Positions 51,706-60,994 of a stretch of DNA of 64,000 nucleotides are shown piece after piece. Position 1 is the first letter of the stretch, and each line of letters starts with the position of its first letter. The notes beneath the pieces are model-generated. The model ran no database searches. It was not told where the DNA came from and saw nothing but the letters and a program-made list of their open reading frames with translations. This DNA is from UBA6115 sp050952935 (GTDB taxonomy: Bacteria > Bacillota > Clostridia > Christensenellales > Aristaeellaceae). Both the position numbers and the translations under genes were made by a program. The stretch covers positions 1 to 64,000 of the forward strand of contig JBMNLS010000002.1 in NCBI GenBank assembly GCA_050952935.1, in the 5' to 3' direction.

Positions 51706-52562
51706 TTAAATCCTTTTCAAGGTTTCCTGTGTGAGCATCTTCAGCCCTTCCTCGTTTTCACGAAGGTATAGATTAGGCTCAATTTGCTCCAACTCCAGCA
51801 GACAGATGAGGCCATCCTTGCGCCTTAGATAATCCACCCGCATGTAAAGCGGCGCCTCGCCGATTTTGCTGATGAGCAACTCCAAAAACTGCTGTTCTTC
51901 CAAAGTTGTTTTCACTGGGATATAGGTCCCGCCATGGTGCGTGTGAACGAGAAAATCCCCGGACTTGGGGTTTTCTTCATGGTGAAGGTGATTTTTCCCG
52001 CAATCAGCACACTGGAGCGTTCTCCGTATTCTTCTACACTTGACAGATACTCCTGCAGCATAGCGGTTTTCCCCTGATTCAAAATAGCGGCACTGGCGGC
52101 ACGAATACCCTGCTGATCCCGTCCGGAATGTCGGCTGGTGTCCCTTCCGCTTGCGCTGACAGTAGGCTTTACAATCACCTGTTGCCAGCTTTCAGGTATT
52201 TGCATTTCTTCTTTATTCTCCACTACCACCGTTGGAACAATGGGCACACCCCTTTCCTCTAACTTGAGCAGGTAGCGTTTGTCCGTGTTTTCCCGGATGA
52301 TTTCAAAGGGGTTTAGCAAGACCGTTTGCTGATGAATGTGCGCCAGCCTATCCAAAAATTCGGACAGGCGTTTGTCATAATCCCAGCAGGAACGAACAAT
52401 GGCGGCATCATACTGTTGATAATCAACGGTTTCGTCATCCCAGCAGATAATATGGGCCTGGTGCCCCATCCCCTCAAAAGCATGACATAACAAAGCATCG
52501 TCCGGGTAGGGATGGGAAGGCCCATAATCCTGGCTGACCAGGATGGCGATGTGCTTTTTCAT
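51706..52562 (-). pseudogene. ATP-grasp ligase (RimK/glutathione-synthetase-like), single frameshift
   Basis: Two frames make one 285-codon gene. The first carries IAILVSQDYGPSHPYPDDALLCHAFEGMGHQ, VRSCWDYDKRLSEFLD and VPTVVVENKEE...VIVKPTVSASGRDT, the second HTHHGGTYIPV, LYMRVDYLRRKDGLICLLELEQIEPNLYLREN, the Mg-binding D...E-x-N set of ATP-grasp enzymes. The switch is in a four-C run at 51967-51970; five C would restore T-P-K-S-G-D-F-L. Such enzymes join carboxylates to amines, a natural step in metallophore synthesis. It ends the importer operon. Start ATG 52562 has AAGGAG somewhat distant (12 nt). Confidence 0.82.
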
Positions 52563-52628
52563 TTTCAGAATTTCTCCTTCATTAAATTGTCTTAAAGCAG
52601 GGCGTTTATTAATAGCCAAATGCAAAAC

Positions 52629-53414
52629 TTAGTCCGGTTGAATGCTCCCTTTAAAAACAATGTGCAGTTTTTCATCGTCCATTGTAAACAATTCTGTTTT
52701 TACCCGGAATACCTCTTCCAGCAACTTTTGTGTACATACATCCCGGGGCTTACCTCGGGCCACAATTTTTCCGTGGTTGAGGACAAACAACTCGTCACAA
52801 AATGAGCAAGCCAGGTTCAGGTCGTGAAAAACAGCGATGATCGTCTTGCCAAGCCCTTTCACGATATCCATCAAAAGCCATTGGTAATGCACATCCAGGT
52901 GGTTGGTCGGCTCATCCAAAACAAGGATATCCGCCTCCTGCGCCAACGATCGGGCGATGAGCACCCGCTGTTTTTCTCCGCCGGACAGCGTGAAAAAGGA
53001 ACGATGCGCCAGCTTTTCCATCCCCATAAAGGCCAGGGCATGCAGGGCGATGCGCTTATCCTCCGACGTATCGCGCTGATAGAGTTTCCGATAGGGTGCC
53101 CGCCCCATCAATACCATATCAAGTATAGAAAAATCAAAATCCGTGCTGTTTTCCTGCCGCATCACCGTCACCTGCTGCGCCACACTGCGGTAGGACATGG
53201 ATTCTACTTCCTTCCCGTTGATGTATACACATTTTTGAGGAGGCATAATAGCCCGGTAAATATGTCTTAGCAAGGTTGATTTGCCTGAACCGTTTGGGCC
53301 TATCACGCCGATAAAAGAGCCCTTTTCCGCGTACAGGTTCGCATTTTCTAAAATAACAGCATCTCCGATTTGATAGCTTAGATTGCGTATTTCAACAGTT
53401 TTCTCTTTTCGCAT
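52629..53414 (-). CDS. Iron-siderophore ABC transporter ATPase (FecE/FepC-like)
   Basis: 261 residues, complete: GVIGPNGSGKSTLLRHIYR (Walker A), VMRQENSTDFDFSILDMVLMGR (Q-loop), FFTLSGGEKQRVLIARSLAQEADILVLDEPTNHLDV (signature, Walker B) and AVFHDLNLACSFCDE (His switch). It partners the permease 11 nt upstream. GAGG is 3 nt before the ATG at 53414; a GTG at 53423 overlapping the permease stop is also possible. Confidence 0.9.
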   Translation of the reverse strand: MRKEKTVEIRNLSYQIGDAVILENANLYAEKGSFIGVIGPNGSGKSTLLRHIYRAIMPPQKCVYINGKEVESMSYRSVAQQVTVMRQENSTDFDFSILDMVLMGRAPYRKLYQRDTSEDKRIALHALAFMGMEKLAHRSFFTLSGGEKQRVLIARSLAQEADILVLDEPTNHLDVHYQWLLMDIVKGLGKTIIAVFHDLNLACSFCDELFVLNHGKIVARGKPRDVCTQKLLEEVFRVKTELFTMDDEKLHIVFKGSIQPD

Positions 53415-53424
53415 ATTCCTCACC

Positions 53425-54471
53425 TCACATCCTGCCGTATTTGTTCTGGCGGTACAATAGATACACGAAGAATGGGCCGCCGAAAAATGCCGTAAATATG
53501 CCGACCGACATCTCCCTTGGCGCCATCAGGGTTCTTGCCAAAACGTCCATCCACAATAAAAACACGCTGCCAACCAGGAATGAAAGCGGAAACAGCCTGC
53601 GGTGGTCTGCCCCCGCCAGCATACGGATAATGTGTGGAATGACAAAACCTACAAAGCCGATGATGCCCCCTGCCGCTACAATAACGCCCGTGATAAAAGC
53701 AACCACCAAAATGGTCAGCCGCTTAATCACCGCCACATTGATGCCCAGGCTGATGGCGGTTTCGTCCCCCTGGCTCATCAGGTTATACGCCCTTGCGGTG
53801 AACATAAAAAAACTGCTGCCCAGCAATGATCCAAAAAATGGAAAGGCAATATTGCTCCAGCGAGCGCTGGCCAGGGAACCCATTGTCCATGCGATGATGC
53901 TGCGCACGGTGCTGGCATCCGGTGAAATGGAGACAAAAAACTGTGTCATCGCGTTTAGAATCACACTCACCGCAATGCCGGAAAGCACCAAACGAGAAGT
54001 GGCGCCGGGGCTTCCCACCCGGCCAATGGTGTAAACCAGCAGCAGGGCCACCATCGCCCCGGCAAAAGCGAAGGCAGAAACCACCCCTGACGAGGCGTAA
54101 AATGCGCTGCCCAGAACATAACAAAACGCAACCGCCGAGGATGCGCCCCCGGAAGCCCCCAGGATATATGGATCCGCCAGCACATTTTGGGTCACCGCCT
54201 GCATGGCCGCCCCGGCAACCGCCAGGCTGCCGCCCGCGGCAATGGCCAAGATAACCCGGGGCAAGCGAAGCTCCCAAATGATACTAATTTCGGAGCGCTT
54301 TAACGCTTCCTGTTCGATTCCAAAAACTTTTAGTTTAATAACGTCCAGCACCTTGGCCGCGCTTAGGTCGGCAGCACCTAGGATAATACCCATCAGGATA
54401 CTGAAAAGAAGGACGAGAACGGATAGGCTTACCATCAACACAAAGCTCTTTTTACCAATGATTGTTCTCAT
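53425..54471 (-). CDS. Iron-siderophore ABC permease (FecCD family)
   Basis: 348 residues with about ten transmembrane helices: LRLPRVILAIAAGGSLAVAGAAMQAVTQNVLADPYILGASGGAS, LVLSGIAVSVILNAM, GFVGFVIPHIIRMLAGADHRRLFP. Only one permease gene is present, so it should act as a homodimer. Its start overlaps the stop of the upstream ABC gene by 4 nt (ATGA), showing coupled translation with the exporter-fold pair. Confidence 0.9.
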   Translation of the reverse strand: MRTIIGKKSFVLMVSLSVLVLLFSILMGIILGAADLSAAKVLDVIKLKVFGIEQEALKRSEISIIWELRLPRVILAIAAGGSLAVAGAAMQAVTQNVLADPYILGASGGASSAVAFCYVLGSAFYASSGVVSAFAFAGAMVALLLVYTIGRVGSPGATSRLVLSGIAVSVILNAMTQFFVSISPDASTVRSIIAWTMGSLASARWSNIAFPFFGSLLGSSFFMFTARAYNLMSQGDETAISLGINVAVIKRLTILVVAFITGVIVAAGGIIGFVGFVIPHIIRMLAGADHRRLFPLSFLVGSVFLLWMDVLARTLMAPREMSVGIFTAFFGGPFFVYLLYRQNKYGRM

Positions 54472-56237
54472 CTTTGCTCCTCTTGATAGTGTTCACCAAT
54501 CAACTGCCTGAAATATGGGCAGCTTTCCATCAGTTCCTCGTATGTTCCCTGCGCTAATGCTTTCCCGCCCTCCAGCACCACAATGCGGTCTGCATTGCGG
54601 ATGGTGGAGATACGGTGCGCAATCACCAGGGTAGCCCGTCCTTTTTTCAGGTGGTTGATGGCTTGATTAATCAGGCTTTCGTTTTCAGCATCTAAGTTGG
54701 CGCTGGCTTCGTCCAAAATCAGCACAGGGGCATCCTTCAGCACCGCTTGGGCAATGGACAGCCGTTGCTTCTCGCCCCCGGACAGACGCATGCCCCTTTC
54801 ACCCAGCACGGTATCATAGCCCTGGGGCAGGTTGCGGATAAACCTATCCGCCTGCGCCTGTTGGCATGCCTGGACAATTTCTTCCTTTGTTGCATCAGCC
54901 TTGGCCAGGCGCAGATTGTCCTCCACGCTGATGTTAAACAGGTAGACTTCCTGCGGCACCACCGTCACAGCTGTGCGCAGCGCGAACAAGGAAAGCTCCC
55001 TGATGTCCAAACCGTTGATGGTGATGCCGCCACCCTGCACATCCCAAAACCGCTGGATCAGGCGTGCGATGGTGGTCTTCCCACTGCCGGAGGCGCCCAC
55101 CAGGGCCACGGTCTCGCCCGTGGCAAAGGAAAAGGAAGTTCGGTCAAGCACGGGAGGGTTCTCTGCTTCGCCCTCACTGGCAGGATATGTAAAGGAAACA
55201 CCATCAAATTGAACCACTGTTTTCTTAGCAGACGGCAACGCGTCCATCTGCCCTTCGTCCCTCACCTCGGGCTTGGCTTGCAGCAAGCCCAGCACACGCT
55301 GGGCTGCCCCCAAAATCAGCCCATAGTTGGTGCGCATGGAAAGCGCCTCCATAATGGGCACAAACACACCAGAAAAAAGAATCAGCAGCGGCACAAACCA
55401 TGTGGCGGAAACAGCGCCCTGTTTGACCAGCAAAATGGCGATTAACGTTGCCACAAGGCTGGCAACGCCTATGATCAGCGTCAGAAGCCGGCTTTCGTTT
55501 GAGCGCCTGACGGCATAAGCAAGGGAAACATCGCTGTAGCGTTTGTTGGCGGCAAAAAACCGATTGAAATACGCCCGCTGCCAGCCAAAGGAAATGATAT
55601 CCTTGATGCCCTGAACCCCATCCACAGCAATAGCGTTCATCACCCCCGCCTCTTTCTTGACCTCCGCTCCCTGCTTGTCAGCCAGCTTGCTGTGCCGGCC
55701 TGGCAGCCACAGCATCAATGCAATAAAGCACAGCATCACTACAGGCAGCACCCAGGAAAACAATCCCATGAAGATCAGCGCCGCCCCGGGGATAAGCACT
55801 GCCACGATGATTTGACCAATGGTGTGGGCATAAAACCACTCCAACTGCTCCACATCGTTCAGCACGATGTTGATCATCTCTCCGCTGCGTTTACCCTGCA
55901 TGGCGGCCGGTGCCAGCACACTTAGCTGCGCGTAGCAGGCGTTGCGTAGCTTTGCCAGGATGCGGTAGGCAATATCATGGCTGACAGACACATCCAAATA
56001 GGAAAACAGCGCCGTCAGCACCACCAGCACGGCGGATATTACCAGCAGAGTTCTGGTTTGTCCCGCCTGGCCAAACAGCACGCTGCCCACCATATAGCTG
56101 GCAATTAGGCTGGAAAACAGGGGCAACAGTTTAAAAATCAGGTTGCACAGGATAGCGATGGCTAAATATAAGCGAAACCCTTTAATATGCTTTGACAAAT
56201 CCACCAAAGCGCGCAGTCTTTCATTATTCCGCAGCAT
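54468..56237 (-). CDS. ABC transporter half, YbtQ/IrtB-like, subunit 2
   Basis: 589 residues; ATG 56237 with TGGAGGG upstream, 14-nt overlap with the preceding gene. Six transmembrane helices and an ATPase: VGASGSGKTTIARLIQRFWDVQ, VVPQEVYLFNISVEDNL, MRLSGGEKQRLSIAQAVLKDAPVLILDEASANLD and VIAHRISTI. Operon mates are a siderophore-type binding protein and FecCD/FecE, as for the yersiniabactin and mycobactin systems where exporter-fold proteins import metal-siderophore. The role here is inferred from that context. Confidence 0.87.
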   Translation of the reverse strand: MLRNNERLRALVDLSKHIKGFRLYLAIAILCNLIFKLLPLFSSLIASYMVGSVLFGQAGQTRTLLVISAVLVVLTALFSYLDVSVSHDIAYRILAKLRNACYAQLSVLAPAAMQGKRSGEMINIVLNDVEQLEWFYAHTIGQIIVAVLIPGAALIFMGLFSWVLPVVMLCFIALMLWLPGRHSKLADKQGAEVKKEAGVMNAIAVDGVQGIKDIISFGWQRAYFNRFFAANKRYSDVSLAYAVRRSNESRLLTLIIGVASLVATLIAILLVKQGAVSATWFVPLLILFSGVFVPIMEALSMRTNYGLILGAAQRVLGLLQAKPEVRDEGQMDALPSAKKTVVQFDGVSFTYPASEGEAENPPVLDRTSFSFATGETVALVGASGSGKTTIARLIQRFWDVQGGGITINGLDIRELSLFALRTAVTVVPQEVYLFNISVEDNLRLAKADATKEEIVQACQQAQADRFIRNLPQGYDTVLGERGMRLSGGEKQRLSIAQAVLKDAPVLILDEASANLDAENESLINQAINHLKKGRATLVIAHRISTIRNADRIVVLEGGKALAQGTYEELMESCPYFRQLIGEHYQEEQR

Positions 56238-57990
56238 TGTGCCCTCCAACCAGCTGGCTGCCCATGAGCTTCTGATATAAAGCGGAGGACGCCAGCAATG
56301 CTTCGTGGGTACCCTGCGCCACGATCCGCCCTTTGTCCAGAAGGATGATCTGGTCAGCGCTTTGGATGGTCGCCAGACGGTGGGCAATCATCAGCACAGT
56401 CTTGCCTTGCCGAAGCTCCTGCAAACTGCGCTGTATCAGCCCCTCGTTTTCCCTGTCTAAGGAGGAGGTGGCCTCATCCAGGATGAGAATGGGCGCATCC
56501 CGCAGAAATGCCCGCGCCATCACCAGACGCTGCCGCTCCCCACCGGACAGGCGCATCCCGCGCTCTCCCACCATGGTTTGATAGCCTTCCGGCAGGGCAT
56601 CAATAAAATCATAGATGCCCGCTTTCGTGGCGGCTTGCTGTATGTCCTTCATGCTGGCCTGTGACCGGCCCATGCGGATGTTCTCTTCCACGGTGCCATA
56701 AAACAGGTGGCTGTCCTGCCAGACGGCGGCGATACATCCCTGGATGGCATGAAGGCTGTTTTCATCCAGGCGCATGTCGCCCACACGGATGCTGCCCTGG
56801 CTGAACGGATAAAAACCGGCCAGCAGCTGTGCCGCGGTGGATTTTCCGGCGCCGGAGGGCCCCACCAGCGCAAGGGAAGTCCCCTCCGGAATTTCAAAGG
56901 AAATATCCTGCAAAACCGGTCCTTCCTCCGCCTGGTAAGCAAATGTAACATGAGAAAAGGCAACGCCGTATTGCTTAGGCAGTGTTTTTGACTCTGTTTG
57001 CTCAGCGGACGCCGCAGGCAACGCGAAGCGCACCGGCTCTTTCAGCAGCTGCGCGATGCTGGTTGAGGCAGTGATGCCCTGATAGCCCAGATGCCATGCG
57101 TTCAGCAAGGTAGTCATGGGCGCAAAACAGGCGCTAATCATAAACAGAGCATAGGCAAGCTGCCCCGGAAACATGTTGCCAACATGTGTCTGCTGCGCCG
57201 CAATGACAACTGAGAACGACGCGCCCAAGGCGATAAAAAAGTGCGACACCACATTTTCCAGCATGGTGATGCGCAGCTGCGCCATGATGCCTTTACGCAG
57301 CGCTTCCCCGCTTTGCGCAATCACCTGTCGCTGCCGCCCATCTGCGTTAAAGGCCTTCAGCGTGGTCATGCCCTGAAGGCTGTCCAGGCAATCGCTGTAA
57401 TACTGCCCATACAGCGCCATTTCTTTTTCGCCGCGTTTGCGCATGATGGGATAAAACAGCATGGGGCAACCCAAAATGCCCAGGCATGCCAGGGCGCACA
57501 GCGCCGCGGTCAAGGCGTTAAAAGCACCGATAACGATGAGAAGCACCGCCGCATTGCATATGGCAGATACTGCATTTGGAAGATAGGCCGTATAATAGTT
57601 TGTTAGAAATTCCACACGGTTAAACAGCATGGAGGTGGTGTTGCCCGTGCGCTGCGCCATGGTGTAGGCAGGCCCCAGCCTGAACAGCTTGTCCAGCAGC
57701 CGCTTTCTCAGGTTCTCTTTGATGGCAATGCCGCTTTTTTCTGCCAACACAACCTTTTTATGCAGCAAAACATGGCGCACAAGCAGGAATACGGCAATGG
57801 CCAGCAGCATCTGCCACAACGAGGAAAAAAACAGGATGCTCTCTTCCCCCTGAATAAAGCGCACGCACAGGGCAGAGCCAAGGGCTATCAGCGTGCTCAA
57901 AAAGGTAATGAGCAGCTGCATCAGGCAGCTTATCACCACCTTCCCGCTGTTTCCTTTGATAAAAGACAGTAACTGCCGGTTGATGAACAT
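56224..57990 (-). CDS. ABC transporter half, YbtP/IrtA-like, subunit 1
   Basis: 588 residues starting at 57990 (MFINRQLLSFI) with GAAAGGA upstream. Six transmembrane helices, then VGPSGAGKSTAAQLLAGFYPF, AVWQDSHLFYGTVEENI, MRLSGGERQRLVMARAFLRDAPILILDEATSSLD and MIAHRLATI. It pairs with the next gene. A hairpin lies between it and the binding-protein gene upstream, a common device for making more of the binding protein. Confidence 0.87.
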   Translation of the reverse strand: MFINRQLLSFIKGNSGKVVISCLMQLLITFLSTLIALGSALCVRFIQGEESILFFSSLWQMLLAIAVFLLVRHVLLHKKVVLAEKSGIAIKENLRKRLLDKLFRLGPAYTMAQRTGNTTSMLFNRVEFLTNYYTAYLPNAVSAICNAAVLLIVIGAFNALTAALCALACLGILGCPMLFYPIMRKRGEKEMALYGQYYSDCLDSLQGMTTLKAFNADGRQRQVIAQSGEALRKGIMAQLRITMLENVVSHFFIALGASFSVVIAAQQTHVGNMFPGQLAYALFMISACFAPMTTLLNAWHLGYQGITASTSIAQLLKEPVRFALPAASAEQTESKTLPKQYGVAFSHVTFAYQAEEGPVLQDISFEIPEGTSLALVGPSGAGKSTAAQLLAGFYPFSQGSIRVGDMRLDENSLHAIQGCIAAVWQDSHLFYGTVEENIRMGRSQASMKDIQQAATKAGIYDFIDALPEGYQTMVGERGMRLSGGERQRLVMARAFLRDAPILILDEATSSLDRENEGLIQRSLQELRQGKTVLMIAHRLATIQSADQIILLDKGRIVAQGTHEALLASSALYQKLMGSQLVGGHNAAE

Positions 57991-58011
57991 AGGGATCCTT
58001 TCAATTAGGCA

Positions 58012-58042
58012 GCCAGGGGCAGACGGGTAGCCAGCCCCTGGC
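58012..58042 (-). promoter_or_regulatory. Intercistronic stem-loop after the binding-protein gene
   Basis: GCCAGGGGC pairs perfectly with GCCCCTGGC (9 bp) over a 13-nt loop, without a T run. It lies in the 74-bp gap between the binding protein and the ABC subunit and probably protects or partly ends the upstream message. Confidence 0.6.
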
Positions 58043-58064
58043 ATGTTGTATTGGATGTTGATGC

Positions 58065-59024
58065 TTACTCAAACAGCTCCGGATGCAAACCTTGGGCGAT
58101 TACCTTGATAGCTTTTACATTCTGAATGCTTGGGAATACCGAATAGCAGGGAACAGAAGGGAAACGGTCGTTTTTCACGGCGTTTACATCTTGCATTTCG
58201 GGAAGCCCTTTCAGGTAGGCAATCTTTTCGTCCACCTCGGCGGTGATATTATAGTCCCACACCAAGATAACATCAGGATTGGCATCCACAACGCTTTCTA
58301 TAGAGGCGGTAAAATAATGCTTATCTTCGCTTTCAAACACATTTTTACCACCGGCAATGGAAATCAGTTCATTTTCAAGGCCACCACCACCAACAGTGTA
58401 TAGGGTTCCTTCCCCACTGTCGTAGGCAAAAACAGATACAGGCTCTACATCTTTCATCAGTTCACGAATTGCCTCTTCTTCGGCTCGCATTTCCGCCACC
58501 AAAGCTTCCGCCCGCTCCTCAACTCGGAATATTTTCCCAAGGTTGAGAATGTCTTCATATGTATCGTTCAAACTTGCATTTGCCACACATGTACCTTGCG
58601 TAGCATAGATTTTAATGCCGAACTTATCATAATCTTCAGGCGCTCCGGCATTTCGCGGCATAAAATTATAGGAATCGCCAAAAGCAAAATCGGGTTCCGT
58701 ATCCAAAACCACTTCAATGCTGTTTGGTGAACCATAGACAAGCCCTTCAGTGATCAAAGGCATTTTCTCGATCGCCTCACGATATTTCGGCAACACGTCA
58801 TCAATGGCATACATGCCGGGTACAAGGGCTATCACCTTGTCCTCCAGCCCCAAAGCGGCAAAAAACTCCGCCATGCTGTAGGAGAACAGGTAAACCCGCT
58901 CCGGCACCTGTTCATATACCGTGGTTCTGCCCATGTTTTCAATGGTCACCGGCTGGCTTTCCGCAACGCCAACAAGGTTGATGCTCATCATCAGCACCAT
59001 GAACAACACCAGATATTTCCGCAT
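58065..59024 (-). CDS. Siderophore-type ABC substrate-binding protein
   Basis: 319 residues: signal peptide MRKYLVLFMVLMMSINLVG, cleaved near VAES, no lipobox Cys. FepB/FhuD class: VPERVYLFSYSMAEFFAALGLEDKVIAL, EVVLDTEPDFAFGDSY, GGKNVFESEDKHYFTASIESVVDANPDVILVWDY and DVNAVKNDRFPSVPCYS. It is strikingly similar to the C-terminal domain of the AraC protein encoded just upstream, so regulator and transporter should see the same ligand. AAGGAGG precedes the ATG at 59024, and a DtxR-type palindrome lies 18 bp further up. Confidence 0.88.
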   Translation of the reverse strand: MRKYLVLFMVLMMSINLVGVAESQPVTIENMGRTTVYEQVPERVYLFSYSMAEFFAALGLEDKVIALVPGMYAIDDVLPKYREAIEKMPLITEGLVYGSPNSIEVVLDTEPDFAFGDSYNFMPRNAGAPEDYDKFGIKIYATQGTCVANASLNDTYEDILNLGKIFRVEERAEALVAEMRAEEEAIRELMKDVEPVSVFAYDSGEGTLYTVGGGGLENELISIAGGKNVFESEDKHYFTASIESVVDANPDVILVWDYNITAEVDEKIAYLKGLPEMQDVNAVKNDRFPSVPCYSVFPSIQNVKAIKVIAQGLHPELFE

Positions 59025-59041
59025 TTTTTTACCTCCTTCTT

Positions 59042-59059
59042 TGTTAGATGCCTCTAACA
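59042..59059 (-). promoter_or_regulatory. DtxR-type operator before the binding-protein gene
   Basis: TGTTAGATGCCTCTAACA is an 18-bp palindrome (GTTAGA/TCTAAC arms) in the 65-bp gap between the AraC-type gene and the binding-protein start, close to its ribosome binding site. It suggests that the importer has its own metal-repressed promoter in addition to the AraC activator. Confidence 0.65.
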
Positions 59060-59089
59060 TATGACCAGCATACCAATCTCGAAGGAAAA

Positions 59090-60916
59090 TTAAATGCACA
59101 GATGTTGAACGCTTGTTGTATTTTTGTGTTTAACGATGTCAGGGTAAAAGAATGAAGCCAGCAACCAGGCGGTTTGCGCATTGTCGATGCCGGGAAATAC
59201 TTTTTTTAACCCAATCGTATGGATACGTCCGTTTTTTACTGCATCTGTATGGCGCAGCTGGGGCACATCCTGAATCAATGCAAGGTGTTGTTCATCCGTT
59301 TTGTCCGAATATCGATGCACCAGAATTACCTCCGGGTTTTCTTGAACCACGGTCTTCCAATCCACCGCGCTATACTGCTGCCTGTGATGGCTGAAAATGT
59401 TCTTTCCTCCCGCCAGCTCAATCAAATGGCTTTCCAGCGATTGACCAGGGGAAAGGGGCTTCCCCTCAAATGCCCCTGTATAGGAAAACACACGAACCGG
59501 CCTTGATGTTTCGGCAAGATGGTTTTGAAGGCTCGCGGCATGACGCCGCATTTGCCGAATGAGGGTTTTGCCGCGTTCCTCTGCGCCAAAGATTTGCGCA
59601 AGGTTCCAAATATCCAGATAAGTGTCTTCCAGGGTGCTGCCCAGTTTGCAGGTAGCCGTCATGGCATAGATATGGATGCCCCGGCGCTCGAAGGCGACAG
59701 CCTCCGCCACCCCGGACACCGCCTCAAAGCTGTAGGATGTGCCGATGACCAAGTCAGGCCGGCAGGCAAGAACATCTGCCAGGCTGGGAACGTTACAAGC
59801 TCCGGACCGGGCGAACAGAAAGGGAATATTCTCAATGTCCTTTTGATAATCCGGATGGCAATCACTTACCATTTTATCGGCGTCTGCCACCCCCACCAAG
59901 GCATCGCGTGCGCCCAATGCCAGGCACATTTCAGCGGTTGAATAATCAAGGCATACCACCCGTTTGGGCGGGCTGTTAAATGTATGCAGGCGGCCAAAGT
60001 TTTCAATGGTGAGCTTCATGCCATGTTGGCGCGGGACATCGGGCAACAAGGCAAAACCGCTGCCCGCAGCCTGCATGTGCATGCTGCGGTAAGCGCCGGG
60101 CGGCATTTGATAATAGCGCTTAAACACCCGGCTTAAATATCCCTTATCCCTAAGCCCGCAATTGGCGGCGATCTGATCCATGGATTGATTGCCCTGAAGC
60201 AGCTGTGTGGCGGCCAGCCTGAGGCGCAAGCGCATCAAATACTCCTGGGGGCTTTGGCCTACCGTATCTTTAAATTGCTTATACAAATGTGAGCGGCTTA
60301 CGCCCAGCGAATCCGCCAAGGCCTGGATGGAAACCGGCCCGCGAAAATGCTGTTTCAAATATTGTCGCGCCTGCTCAAAGATATCCAGCCGTGCAGGCGG
60401 CGCAAAGCTGATCTCCTTAAAAAAACGCTCTGCCACCGCATACAGGCAGCCTTTCACCATCAGCGCGCTATGGGCGGATGGCATGCTGTACGCATCCTGC
60501 ATCAAACGAAACTGATGCTCAAAAAACGCCGTTTGCTTGGGGATGATATGCAGGGTGGTATCCAGCGGCCCGCCCATCATCAACAAGTTATTGAAGGCAA
60601 TGCCTGCGCTTTGAGGCAGCTGCGCCTGATAGGAAGCCTGGTAGATTTCCACCTCCTGTGCAGCAGCGGGAACACGCAGCGTTTGTCCCCGCCCCACATG
60701 AAACAGCACACTGCCTGTTACTTGAATAGCCGCCTGTCCAAGCTGCACGGTGCAAACCTTGCCCCGCAAAAAGAGAAAGCTGGGGTTTTCACTCGACAGT
60801 TTTGCGCTTTCTTGTATCAACAAAAGGTGCTGCATGTCACTCAGCCGGATATGAGCGCTGTTCCAAAGCCTCAGCAGCGCCTCCTGTTTGATGGTGTTAG
60901 ATGTTTCTGTGTGCAT
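59090..60916 (-). CDS. AraC family regulator fused to a siderophore-binding domain (Btr-like)
   Basis: 608 residues. An N-terminal cupin-like part (about 1-165), AraC DNA-binding domain at about 180-285 (VSIQALADSLGVSRSHLYKQFKDTVGQSPQEYLMRLRL, AANCGLRDKGYLSRVFKRYYQMPPGAYR), then a complete FepB/FhuD-type domain (about 305-600: FNSPPKRVVCLDYSTAEMCLALGA, DVLACRPDLVIGTSYSF, ELAGGKNIFSHHRQQYSAVDW). B. subtilis Btr has the same layout and activates uptake when it binds ferric siderophore. It probably activates the importer operon immediately downstream. The ATG at 60916 has GGGGA 6 nt upstream; a GTG at 60940 is possible. Confidence 0.9.
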   Translation of the reverse strand: MHTETSNTIKQEALLRLWNSAHIRLSDMQHLLLIQESAKLSSENPSFLFLRGKVCTVQLGQAAIQVTGSVLFHVGRGQTLRVPAAAQEVEIYQASYQAQLPQSAGIAFNNLLMMGGPLDTTLHIIPKQTAFFEHQFRLMQDAYSMPSAHSALMVKGCLYAVAERFFKEISFAPPARLDIFEQARQYLKQHFRGPVSIQALADSLGVSRSHLYKQFKDTVGQSPQEYLMRLRLRLAATQLLQGNQSMDQIAANCGLRDKGYLSRVFKRYYQMPPGAYRSMHMQAAGSGFALLPDVPRQHGMKLTIENFGRLHTFNSPPKRVVCLDYSTAEMCLALGARDALVGVADADKMVSDCHPDYQKDIENIPFLFARSGACNVPSLADVLACRPDLVIGTSYSFEAVSGVAEAVAFERRGIHIYAMTATCKLGSTLEDTYLDIWNLAQIFGAEERGKTLIRQMRRHAASLQNHLAETSRPVRVFSYTGAFEGKPLSPGQSLESHLIELAGGKNIFSHHRQQYSAVDWKTVVQENPEVILVHRYSDKTDEQHLALIQDVPQLRHTDAVKNGRIHTIGLKKVFPGIDNAQTAWLLASFFYPDIVKHKNTTSVQHLCI

Positions 60917-60994
60917 GTCTTTCCCCAAAATGCTCACCAATGATCTTCTTGTATCCGGTGTCGGGCTGGCGCCATAGGTCCATGTAAAACAAAG

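Noticed and set aside
60880..60910. DtxR-type operator before the AraC-type gene
   Set aside because: Only a half site (GTGTTAGATG) is present, lying near the start codon and partly coding.
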